A stretch of 64,000 nucleotides of DNA, taken from NCBI RefSeq assembly GCF_000178955.2, contig NC_016631.1, positions 2,790,001 through 2,854,000 on the forward strand, read 5' to 3'. Below are positions 17,501 to 24,351 of this stretch, piece by piece. The position numbers were made by a program, and so were the translations under genes. Positions within the stretch are counted from its first letter, which is position 1. The number at the start of each line of letters is the position of its first letter. The notes under the pieces are model-generated. The model was not told where the DNA came from. It did not search any database and saw nothing but the letters and a program-made list of their open reading frames with translations. This DNA comes from Granulicella mallensis MP5ACTX8 (lineage in GTDB: Bacteria; Acidobacteriota; Terriglobia; Terriglobales; Acidobacteriaceae).

Positions 17501-18462
17501 GGAATGGGGCCGCCGCCGGAGGCAACGTACTCTGACTGGTGCTCGTCGGGCTTGGGCGAGGGGATGGTCTGGCCGGCTTCGTTGACTGCCGTTGCGTCCT
17601 TCGAGGCAAAGCTCCAGGTGTCGAACATGCGTGCACGAACGTAAGTGGCCGCCGAGCCGTGATATTGGTTGGAGCCGGATTTCAGCGAGAAGTTGATAAT
17701 GCCTGCGCCCTGGTACTCGGCATCGGGTGTGCTGGTAACGACCTGAAACTGGTCGATGGATTCGACGGGAAGCGCGTTTGCAACGACACGGTTGTCGCCC
17801 TGCTGATTGATCGTCGTTACGGGGATACCGTCGACATAGACCGCGGCGAGATAGTTGCCGGTACCGCCGATGATGGGAGCGCGAGCACCGCCTTGGACTC
17901 CGGGAACGAGGACGGCGAAGGCCGTCGGATCACGCTGCTGCCCGCTCATCTGGAGGGGTAGGTTGGCGTAGGTCTTGTTTTCCATCACGGCGCCAAGAAC
18001 GGCATTCGTTGTTTCCAACGCGGGGGGAGCGTCGGTTACTGTGACCTCCGTCGATTCCGAACCGACAGAGAGTGTGAGGTTCAGGCCGGTGAGCTTGAGC
18101 GCGTCTACGGCGAGATTCTTCTGGGTCGATTCCTGAAAGCCCTTGGCCTTGACGGACACGGTATAGACACCGGGAAGGATGGGGGAGATCGTATAGAGTC
18201 CGTCGCTGGAGGCTACGCGCGATGTTGCAACCCCTGTGGCCACGTTGGTCGCGGTGACAACGGCTCCTGGAACGGCGGCGCCCGTCGGATCGACGACCGT
18301 GCCCTGAATGCCGGCTTCACCGCCTGTCTGCGCTTGTAATGTTGCCGAACCGAAGAGGACCAGGCTGAAGATGCATGCGAAGAGGAACAAGATATCTTTC
18401 GCTCGCGAACAAGGGATTTTACTGAAACGCTTGTTGGGCGTGCTTACGTTGAGTGAAGACAT
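14569..18462 (-). CDS. Oar-like TonB-dependent receptor 1
   Basis: This outer-membrane receptor has about 1297 residues. After a signal peptide come a carboxypeptidase-regulatory-like beta-sandwich domain (GTVVDPTGAAVPGAVVTATN), a plug domain (MENKTYANLPLQMSG...VLVPGVQGG) and a long beta-barrel. The barrel ends in the aromatic residue expected for barrel assembly (FAGHINF). The start at 18462 is chosen because GGAGGAACC precedes it; an in-frame ATG 42 bp further up has none. Acidobacterial genomes encode many such receptors without SusD partners. Its neighbours and the promoter shared with receptor 2 suggest uptake of pectin-derived oligosaccharides, but the ligand is inferred. Confidence 0.92.
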   Translation of the reverse strand: MSSLNVSTPNKRFSKIPCSRAKDILFLFACIFSLVLFGSATLQAQTGGEAGIQGTVVDPTGAAVPGAVVTATNVATGVATSRVASSDGLYTISPILPGVYTVSVKAKGFQESTQKNLAVDALKLTGLNLTLSVGSESTEVTVTDAPPALETTNAVLGAVMENKTYANLPLQMSGQQRDPTAFAVLVPGVQGGARAPIIGGTGNYLAAVYVDGIPVTTINQQGDNRVVANALPVESIDQFQVVTSTPDAEYQGAGIINFSLKSGSNQYHGSAATYVRARMFDTWSFASKDATAVNEAGQTIPSPKPDEHQSEYVASGGGPIPFMKKHGFFYVTYDKYHGRNGINPNFLTIPTALMRQGNFSELKVPIYDPTTDGSCSAYGNSTVCRKQFANNTIPLNEQSPLAIQMQSYLPTNYANTNTVNNYFGGVPSGYDNWEIAGRADFDLTSKQRLSYVIAYGVRKNVPFTVGSNAVPTVAGVVLPLPYTAGGYATITPVVTDIEHAWQISNSMTNQLKFAFNRFGQPITNLTDGVAPYRAAADLGITGLPDGQASTEFPEVSFATTTANAAQLATWTSNGASGATQTTIPNTFTLLDNFMITKGKHSLTLGFTTQWLEDNVAAQLGASGVYQLGFSANSTAAVLNGIVSPNAASSLGVKNVADSPGPSGFSYASYLLGAASQSNIGLQAVSETGGRYHDTSPYVADVWKVTPNLTVNIGLRWDYFPPFHEVQDRWSFMNPNLQNAITGNMGELQFAGNHGGPGVSCNCRTPVQTWWKNFGPRVGLAYSLNPTTVLRAGYGLVYSIGGGVGGRGGAGTGTGQTGFNTSATTPTEITTTSNGAPGPSYYLNNSMAFQNLGIGNTQYGGPGYTLPALPQQNAAAQTLLTSYYGTTGSTGTGPGYADPYLSGRAPEFALFNAGIQQALNNNLTLTLNYAGTQSHFLLAGGSNPRGYWTNQLDPKYMVALGGVADSTGKNPLLGAKATPANVQIAENAMPGYKLPYAAISSAGTQATIAQTLVAFPQYNGLSDTWGQNVANISYNSLQASLAQRASHGLSYTFNYTWSRNIGDDGTFRSGFDLPSGSVSRTSQAYHQNRIERSLTTTDMTHNVSAYGLWELPFGKGHMGGDHFVVRALASGWQLSTIYQFTSGTPFVVSYGGCNAPNAGTCEVDLNPNFTGNPRIQKGYRKFNTQYINPAAFSAPTAFSSNLSTNYNKLGNAPRTAPYGLRNPYFWKDDVSLRRTFGIWNRLQFVAEVDCLNVANHATLSNPSATWGAPGSAAGNSFGVITGAMANSRDFQFAGHINF

Positions 18463-18507
18463 GGTTCCTCCGAACGGGGTTACGTGCAATTGGTTCTCAG
18501 CCACAAA

Positions 18508-18550
18508 ACCTTACGTGTCGCCAACAAGAGATGTCAATAGAAAAATTGTT
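18508..18550 (-). promoter_or_regulatory. Promoter of TonB receptor 1 with conserved upstream block
   Basis: On the minus strand a TTGACA -35 (18532-18537) is followed after 18 nt by TAAGGT (18508-18513). Immediately upstream the plus-strand text TGTCAATAGaAAAaTTgTT (18532-18550) is almost identical to 34922-34940, before receptor 2, with 16 of 19 positions the same. The conserved AT-rich block extending past the -35 may be an operator or an UP element. Confidence 0.6.
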
Positions 18551-18654
18551 CCTGTATAAAGATGCGACGGGTGTGGGGAAGCTTGCAGGCGTGTGGGGGA
18601 AGGGCGATTGCGGCGGGCGTTGGTTTGGGGGTTGATTGGGGTTTAGATTGGGGC

Positions 18655-18788
18655 CTTTTGTGTGCAGCCGAAAGAAGGCCCGGGCCTAAAGGCCACATCT
18701 TTACTAGGCCTGAATTCCGTAGCCTAAAGGCTACGGCTCCCTCCGACTCCCTGACGCTAAAGCGTCAGGGAATGCGCTTCGCGCTGTA
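18655..18788. repeat. Half copy of the GTAGCC..GGCTAC dispersed repeat
   Basis: Positions 18664-18785 match 41233-41355 nearly base for base, including CCGTAGCCTAAAGGCTACGG and a TGACGCTAAAGCGTCA palindrome. The opposite arm present at 41116-41190 is lacking here. No gene is seen in 18505-18869 apart from this repeat and the receptor promoter. Confidence 0.75.
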
Positions 18789-18869
18789 GTGAAGGCCATG
18801 GTCGTATTGAAGGCTATGGCTGTAGTGAAAGTGGTCATTGTTCAGCGAGCTAAGAACTCGGGATTCTGG

Positions 18870-21110
18870 TTAGCGCAATACGAGTACTTCGGTGGCATAG
18901 GGGGCAAGTGTTAGGGGAAGGCTCTGCTGGTTGCGGCCAGTTGAGTGGGCTTCTTTGATAGGGGTAATCGTTCCGGTTTGTGGGTCCCATACTTCTACCC
19001 GGGTGCCGCGTCCGCGCAGGATGAGTTGGTTGTTCAGGGGCTGGTTCGATTCGTTGAAGAGCAGGAATAAGGTGGCGTTCTTCAACGTGCGGTGCGTGAA
19101 GCGTAGTGCGGGGTCGGCGTTGGCGAGCGACAGTGTGCTGGGAGGAAGGGCCTTCTGGAGGGTTGAAAGGAGTGCCGGTGGCACGATGAGTGGGGCTGGT
19201 GGCGACGTGGGCGGTTGGGCCGGAGGGGTGGGCGTTGGGGGAAGATCACCCTCGACGAGGGTGGCCCAGGCGAAGTCTTCGGGATGGGCGGCGCGTGCTT
19301 CCAGATCGTTCTGCCCGCCGATAAAGCCGGGGGCTGCGCCAAGGAACACCACGTGTCCGCCGGTAGCGGCGAAGTGCTTCAGGCGATCGACGACTGCGGC
19401 CGGAAGCAATGCGGCGTGCGGCACCAGAACGGTTCGGTAGCGATTGCCGCTGAGGCTGAGGAAGGCGCCGGGTTCGGTCTTCAGCAGGGAACCGATCGCA
19501 TCTTCATCCACGATATCGAAGTCAATCTGATGTTCGGAGAGCAGGCGCTCGGTGGAGACGAAGGTGTCGTCGGCTTTGGCATCGCCCATCCAGAGGGATT
19601 CGGCGGGGAGCAGCAGGGCGACGTCGGCGGCGGGGTGGCCGCTGCTCATCAGGTAGCTCAGCCGGCTGGTGTACTGCATGAGCGCCGGGTAGCCGGGGTC
19701 GCGCATGAACTCCATCGGGCCGCCGCGTCCGGGAGTGCTGGTGGCGGGGAAGTACATGGTCTCTACCTGGTTTACGCCGCGCACGAACTGCTCGTTCAGG
19801 ATGTAGCGTGCCAGCGTGATGTCGGGTAAGGGACGATAGGCTGCGAAGCTTTCGGTGAAGGCGCGCGGGTGTCCGTAGACGTGGGCCGCCGACGACGCGA
19901 GGCGGGGGTAGTCGGAGATGGTGTCGGTCCAGATCTGGTGCCAGATCGCATCGATGCCGGGGACCTGCACGTAGCGCATGTCGCGGAAGAAGTCGCCTTC
20001 GCTGTGCGCGAGTTGAAGCTGCATCTCTTCGTGATTCAGGTGCACCTGATACTCGAGCCCGTTGGCTGCGCACCAGTCGGCCTGAGGCTTGAAGAAGCCA
20101 TCGCGAAAGAGGTTGGCGAAGATGTCGTAGTAGTCGGCGCGGGCACGGAGCTGGCGTGGGGTTAGCTCCGCGTTCTTGCCTTGCAGGAACACTGCGAGGA
20201 AGGGACGTATGTCGTAGCCTTTGGCCGCCTGAAAGTGGGCGAAGAACTGCGGCGTCCAGGGGAGGCCGTTGATGGAGTAGTCGGGTTCATCGCCGCGGAA
20301 TCCCAGGATGGTCTTGCCGAACTCGTCGCCTACGGCCTTCTTGTAGCCTTCGTGGGTGTAGGCGAGGTACTGTGCGGTGGCGGTGGGGTCGAGGTAATCT
20401 TCGAGCGATTGCGAGGTGTCTTTGACTCGCTTGGGGTTGGTGTCCGAACGCGTGGGCGAGGTGCGGAAGGCATGTTCTACGACGTAGACGGTCCACTTGC
20501 CAGCAGGTGCGGTCCAATGTGCATGACCGTTCTCGATGGGGATCTGTACGGTCTCGCCGTTGGGTGACTGGATTGCGGTTACGGCCACGGTGCCGGGTTC
20601 GACAGCCTGATCGAAGATTCCGCCGGCGGCGATCTGTGTTGGATTGCTGGTGACGAGCGCCTGCATGCGGAGCTCGGGATGTTCAGCGGTGAACTTGCCA
20701 CCGGCGAAACCGCTTGGGTAGCCTGCGTCATCCACGATCCAGACGCGCATGTTGCGCTTCTTGGCTTCGAGGACGAACTGGCGGAAGAAGCGGAAGTACT
20801 CCGGCGAAAGATAGGGGCGGTCGGCGCCGTAGCCGTCCTGCACGGTGACCGCGCGGAAGCCGAGGCTGCGCATCGTGTCGAGGTCGTGCTGCACGGTCTC
20901 TAGTGTGACGGGGCCGTTGAGGCCGTAGTAGGGTTCCGGGCCGTACTCGGGTGGTGGGGTGGTCCAGAGGGACTGTAGCTGGTCGATGGTTGGTGTATTC
21001 AACGTTTGCCAGGGATGGGGCGCCGGGGCCTGTGCGTTGGAGAGGCTCGCGAACAGAAGTAAGGAGGGTATAACAAAGACTCTCTTGAGGGGCATCCACA
21101 TAGGGATCAC
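18870..21110 (-). CDS. Exported GH106-like glycoside hydrolase (putative alpha-L-rhamnosidase)
   Basis: This 746-residue protein has an N-terminal signal peptide ending near LSNAQA. Its sequence recalls the GH106 rhamnosidase-type (beta/alpha)8 family: PYYGLNGPVTLETVQHDLDTM, WIVDDAGYPSGFAGG (about 124-138), FRGDEPDYSINGLPWTPQF, and a glutamine-amidotransferase-like later region. Characterised GH106 enzymes are usually about 1000 residues or more, so this is a short member lacking the C-terminal beta domains. It would remove alpha-L-rhamnose from rhamnogalacturonan. The exact start (21110, 21101 or 21095) is unclear because no good ribosome site is adjacent. It stands alone between repeats. 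Confidence 0.68.
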   Translation of the reverse strand: MIPMWMPLKRVFVIPSLLLFASLSNAQAPAPHPWQTLNTPTIDQLQSLWTTPPPEYGPEPYYGLNGPVTLETVQHDLDTMRSLGFRAVTVQDGYGADRPYLSPEYFRFFRQFVLEAKKRNMRVWIVDDAGYPSGFAGGKFTAEHPELRMQALVTSNPTQIAAGGIFDQAVEPGTVAVTAIQSPNGETVQIPIENGHAHWTAPAGKWTVYVVEHAFRTSPTRSDTNPKRVKDTSQSLEDYLDPTATAQYLAYTHEGYKKAVGDEFGKTILGFRGDEPDYSINGLPWTPQFFAHFQAAKGYDIRPFLAVFLQGKNAELTPRQLRARADYYDIFANLFRDGFFKPQADWCAANGLEYQVHLNHEEMQLQLAHSEGDFFRDMRYVQVPGIDAIWHQIWTDTISDYPRLASSAAHVYGHPRAFTESFAAYRPLPDITLARYILNEQFVRGVNQVETMYFPATSTPGRGGPMEFMRDPGYPALMQYTSRLSYLMSSGHPAADVALLLPAESLWMGDAKADDTFVSTERLLSEHQIDFDIVDEDAIGSLLKTEPGAFLSLSGNRYRTVLVPHAALLPAAVVDRLKHFAATGGHVVFLGAAPGFIGGQNDLEARAAHPEDFAWATLVEGDLPPTPTPPAQPPTSPPAPLIVPPALLSTLQKALPPSTLSLANADPALRFTHRTLKNATLFLLFNESNQPLNNQLILRGRGTRVEVWDPQTGTITPIKEAHSTGRNQQSLPLTLAPYATEVLVLR

Positions 21111-21286
21111 TGGACTTTTCTCCGAATCCTAATTCCGAGGGTAGGTGGAATCGCGTCCATGATACAGGAAGAGAGTGGAAACTATTTCTCATATGAAGCA
21201 GAATGCTTCGGTCGAGCATGCTCAGAGCTTGTGACTTTTGAATTATCCAGAGTGGAGGCAGAGGTGGATTACGCGGCACAGATCCT

Positions 21287-21478
21287 AGCCCCGCAGGGGC
21301 GGCTCCATCACAGCCCAGGGTGAAACCCTGGGTTACGGAATGACCACAGAATTGAGCCCTGAAAGGGCGATCTATTCGTGGGTACCTCAATAGGTCGCCC
21401 TTTCAGGGCTCTACGTCGTCTTAGCACAATAACCCAGGGTTTCACCCTGGGCTGTGATGGAGCCGCCCCTGCGGGGCT
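21287..21478. repeat. Repeat element with perfect 49-bp inverted arms
   Basis: The left arm 21287-21335 and right arm 21430-21478 are exact reverse complements over 49 bases. Nested inside is a second inverted pair of about 22 bp (AGCCCTGAAAGGGCGA near 21355 and its partner near 21390-21411) with one mismatch. Each arm contains the CATCACAGCCCAGGG/CCCTGGG palindrome that recurs at 55482-55516 and in a broken form at 590-740. It lies in the gap between the GH106-like gene and the GAF protein gene. Confidence 0.9.
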
Positions 21479-21582
21479 GGGATTTGCGCCCCTTCAGGAT
21501 GATCTGCGCCGCTTCAGGATATAGGTGGGATCGAAAGAGCCACATCAGACCGTTTGTGATGATGTTCTATATAGCCAGGTGG

Positions 21583-22380
21583 TTATATAAGCTTTCGATA
21601 GGGCAGAGCCAGCAGTTCGTTGACCAGCGTCGATAGTTTTTTCAAATCGTCGGAGGTCTGGCGGCCTATGGTCTGTGCGTCCGCAGCCGTATGGCCTTCC
21701 GCCGCCATATACAGGATGTTGGTCAGGCTCTGCAGGGGATTATTGATCTTGTGCGCAAGGTCGTTGGCCATGGCAGCGGCGGCGGTGGCGCTTGCCTGTT
21801 CGAGCAATAGCTTCTGTTGCTGCTGCTGGCGAACGCCCATGGCGGCGAAGTCGGCGAGCACCTGCATCATGCGGCAGTCGTCCTGATCGAAGGCTTCGGT
21901 GCGGCCGTGGGCCATGATAAAGATGGTTCCGCGCGTTTTGCCTGCCTCCCAGGGAAGCAGAATGCCGTCCGTCACGGGAGGCGCTTCGATGCCCATGATG
22001 TCGAAGAATCGCTTTCCTACGCGAAAGAGTTGAGGCTGTCCGCGTTCCAAGCAGATACCGCAGGCACTGGGATAACGCGGGAGCATGGCGCCCAAATAAC
22101 CGGTATATTGACCGGCGGTTGCGACCCAGTGGTAGAAGTCGTGTTCGGTCCGGTCTTCTTTCTCGATGCTGATGCCCGCGCTGTCCGCACCGCAGAGCTC
22201 GACGGCGGCGTTGGCCAGCTCCAGCAGGATGGTGTCGGGGTTTTCGACGAAGGCGTGGGCGATGCGTTGCATTCCCTCCATCTGGATGGCGACATCACGG
22301 ATGTGTACGCGCCTGGCTGCAAATGCTGCATCACTCTGGGCGTTGATTACTTCCAGGCCGGTATCAGCAGCTGTATCCAT
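21583..22380 (-). CDS. GAF-domain protein ending in a histidine-kinase dimerisation helix, no ATPase domain
   Basis: This 265-residue cytoplasmic protein has a GAF sensor domain at about residues 40-190. A coiled, glutamine-rich linker (RQQQQQK) follows. Next is an H-box-like helix, MANDLAHKINNPLQSLTNILYM, with His210 in the AHxxNNPL position. The protein ends about 50 residues later, so the HATPase_c catalytic domain normally following the H-box is absent. It could be a partner or substrate for a separate kinase or a dimeric sensor. An AAAGG site precedes the ATG. No response regulator lies nearby. Confidence 0.8.
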   Translation of the reverse strand: MDTAADTGLEVINAQSDAAFAARRVHIRDVAIQMEGMQRIAHAFVENPDTILLELANAAVELCGADSAGISIEKEDRTEHDFYHWVATAGQYTGYLGAMLPRYPSACGICLERGQPQLFRVGKRFFDIMGIEAPPVTDGILLPWEAGKTRGTIFIMAHGRTEAFDQDDCRMMQVLADFAAMGVRQQQQQKLLLEQASATAAAAMANDLAHKINNPLQSLTNILYMAAEGHTAADAQTIGRQTSDDLKKLSTLVNELLALPYRKLI

Positions 22381-22499
22381 ATCGACCTTTCGAGACGTGC
22401 GGGATTTCTTTACCTTACTCGCTCCCTGGCGGAATTTTCAGAATACTTTATCGGTGGCCCTCCTGGTGATGGCAGGGATGCGGCGGGTTCTAGGGCGTG

Positions 22500-22548
22500 T
22501 CATCAAACTATTCTTGGATCGAAAGTTGAGCTATGCGTAGTTTGATGA
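22500..22548. repeat. Small hairpin upstream of the GAF gene
   Basis: TCATCAAACTA (22500-22510) and TAGTTTGATGA (22538-22548) are perfect 11-bp inverted copies with a 27-nt spacer. They lie about 120 bp upstream of the GAF gene, so they may be a regulatory site or the edge of the adjacent repeat. Confidence 0.5.
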
Positions 22549-22553
22549 GCCAC

Positions 22554-22850
22554 GAATCGGAAGGGCCCGGTTTCAACCGGGCCGAAAAGGCTGGGTCAAA
22601 GCTTCTTTCCACTCTGCCGAAGGCTGAAGCGAGACGTAGCCGGAGCGACTGAATTGCTTTCTTTGATTGTGGCAAAACGAGTGGCCGCATCCTCAAAAGT
22701 GTCCCCGGTGGTCCTTGTGCAGCTTGGGCTGCACGAAAGAAGGCAATTCAGTCGTTGCGCCATTCGGGCTTCACTTCGGCCTTCGGCAGAGTGGAAAGAG
22801 CCTTTAAATGCTGCTTTTGTGGCACGGTTGAAACCGTGCCCTTCCGATTT
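22554..22850. repeat. Large imperfect inverted repeat, arms about 110 bp
   Basis: The left arm (about 22554-22663) and right arm (about 22736-22850) share AATCGGAAGGGC, CGGTTTCAACCG, CTTTCCACTCTGCCGAAGGC and CGACTGAATTG in opposite orientation. A centre of about 70 bp separates them. Within each arm the GGCCCGGTTTCAACCGGGCC-type palindrome can form its own hairpin. No coding sequence is evident. The element occupies most of the gap between the GAF gene and GH28 a. Confidence 0.85.
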
Positions 22851-22910
22851 GTGCCTCAATAAACTGATTGCACAGTTCGAGCATCCTTCACGTGCAGTTT
22901 GATATCACGC

Positions 22911-24314
22911 CTAGCGAAGTTTGTAGGGTGACGGTGGTACTTCAACCAGAGGGTGTTTGGCGGGAGCGGGAATCTGTGTTGCTCCTTCGAGCCCGTGACC
23001 CGTTACGTTCGCGAGACTCAGCAGCGGTCCGGTGTAACCGGTCACGGAGACATTCTTGATGGCGACGTTGCGCGCGTTTGCGATCGAGATTCCTTTGGCG
23101 CAGGTTCCGGAGATTCCCTGAAGGACTAAGCCGTCGAGCATCTTGCCGGAGTCAGTGTTTATTGCTTCGACGAGTACCGGGGCGTCCTGGACACGGATGT
23201 TTTCGAAGCGGAAGTTGCGGAAGAGCGGCAGGCCTTCCAGGCCCGGAACAGGATCGGCGTCCTGAATTCCGGCGTTGGTCTGATCGATGCGCAGGAAGCC
23301 CATGCGCATCCTGGCGGCGTCCATATCGCGGACCGTGAGGTTCTCGATGAACGCGCCGCGGCCGATGCGGCTCTTAATGTAGATCGCGTACTTGTACACG
23401 CTGGTGATGTGGCAGTGCTCAATGATGACGTTCCGGATTCCGGCGGAGGACTCGGTGCCGATGCCCAGGCAGGCGAAACCGCGGCCTTCCAGGGTGCAGT
23501 TGGTGATACGGACGTCCTCGGTCGGGCGGTTCATCGTGTAGGCTTCTTCGCCACGGCCCGACTTCAGCGAGATGCAGTCGTCGCCGGAGGCGATGTCGCA
23601 TGAGTCGATCAGGACGTGGCGGCAGGAGTCGATGTCGATGCCGTCTCCATTGGTCTTTGTGCTGCGAATGGTGAGGTTGCGGAAGACGAGGTTGTCGCAG
23701 CAGGTGGGGTGGATGGACCACATGTGTGCGTAGCTGGTGGAGATGCCCTCCAGATGCACGCCATCGCAGTTGATGAACTCGAGCAGCGCGGGACGTCGCA
23801 GTGGATTGTCTTTGGTGGGCCTGCCCGCGACGGCTTCGTTGCCTTCGATCTTTCCTTCGCCGACGATGGCGATGTTGCGCGCGTCGAGAGCGTGCAACAG
23901 GGCAGTGTAGCCCGGAATCCATTTGCCTTCCCAGCGGACCTGCGCGACCGGATAGTGCGCGAGATCGGGGGAGCCGAGCAACGTAGCATCTTTGTCGAGC
24001 CGTAGGGTGACGCGGCTGCGCAGGCTGAGGCCTCCGGTGAGATAGCGGCCCGCAGGAATGAGTACCTCTCCTCCGCCCAGCACGTTGCAACGGTCGAGAG
24101 CTTGTTGAAGGCTGGCTGTTTCCAGTGTCGATCCGTCGCCTGTGGCTCCGAAGTCTCGAACGTTGAGTTGCAGGGAGGGCGGTGCGGCAGGTTTGGCGGG
24201 CTTTTCCGCTGCGAGTGGAAGTACTCTCGCGCCGAGCGATGCGGCCACGCCGGCTTGTACTGCACCTTTCAGGAAGCTGCGCCGGCCGATGCCTTGCTGT
24301 CCTTCGTAAGTCAT
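22911..24314 (-). CDS. GH28-family polygalacturonase-like hydrolase a, Tat-exported
   Basis: This 467-residue protein has a twin-arginine signal (GRRSFLKG, residues 10-17) and a right-handed beta-helix GH28 domain starting NVRDFGATGDG. The acidic catalytic motifs are NGDGIDID (222-229) and SGDDCISLKSG (243-253). The usual glycine-histidine-glycine site reads GIGTESS (284-290), without the histidine, as in some exo-acting or rhamnogalacturonan-type relatives. It probably removes galacturonate from pectin oligosaccharides in the periplasm. GAGGAAAAC precedes the ATG. It is last in a probable operon after the DUF4450-like gene (37-bp gap). Confidence 0.88.
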   Translation of the reverse strand: MTYEGQQGIGRRSFLKGAVQAGVAASLGARVLPLAAEKPAKPAAPPSLQLNVRDFGATGDGSTLETASLQQALDRCNVLGGGEVLIPAGRYLTGGLSLRSRVTLRLDKDATLLGSPDLAHYPVAQVRWEGKWIPGYTALLHALDARNIAIVGEGKIEGNEAVAGRPTKDNPLRRPALLEFINCDGVHLEGISTSYAHMWSIHPTCCDNLVFRNLTIRSTKTNGDGIDIDSCRHVLIDSCDIASGDDCISLKSGRGEEAYTMNRPTEDVRITNCTLEGRGFACLGIGTESSAGIRNVIIEHCHITSVYKYAIYIKSRIGRGAFIENLTVRDMDAARMRMGFLRIDQTNAGIQDADPVPGLEGLPLFRNFRFENIRVQDAPVLVEAINTDSGKMLDGLVLQGISGTCAKGISIANARNVAIKNVSVTGYTGPLLSLANVTGHGLEGATQIPAPAKHPLVEVPPSPYKLR

Positions 24315-24351
24315 GTTTTCCTCGTTGCTGTTTCAAGTTGTGTGCGAAGGA

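Noticed and set aside
21287..21478. Insertion sequence
   Set aside because: Long inverted arms are present but there is no transposase reading frame within 192 bp, so it is at most non-autonomous.
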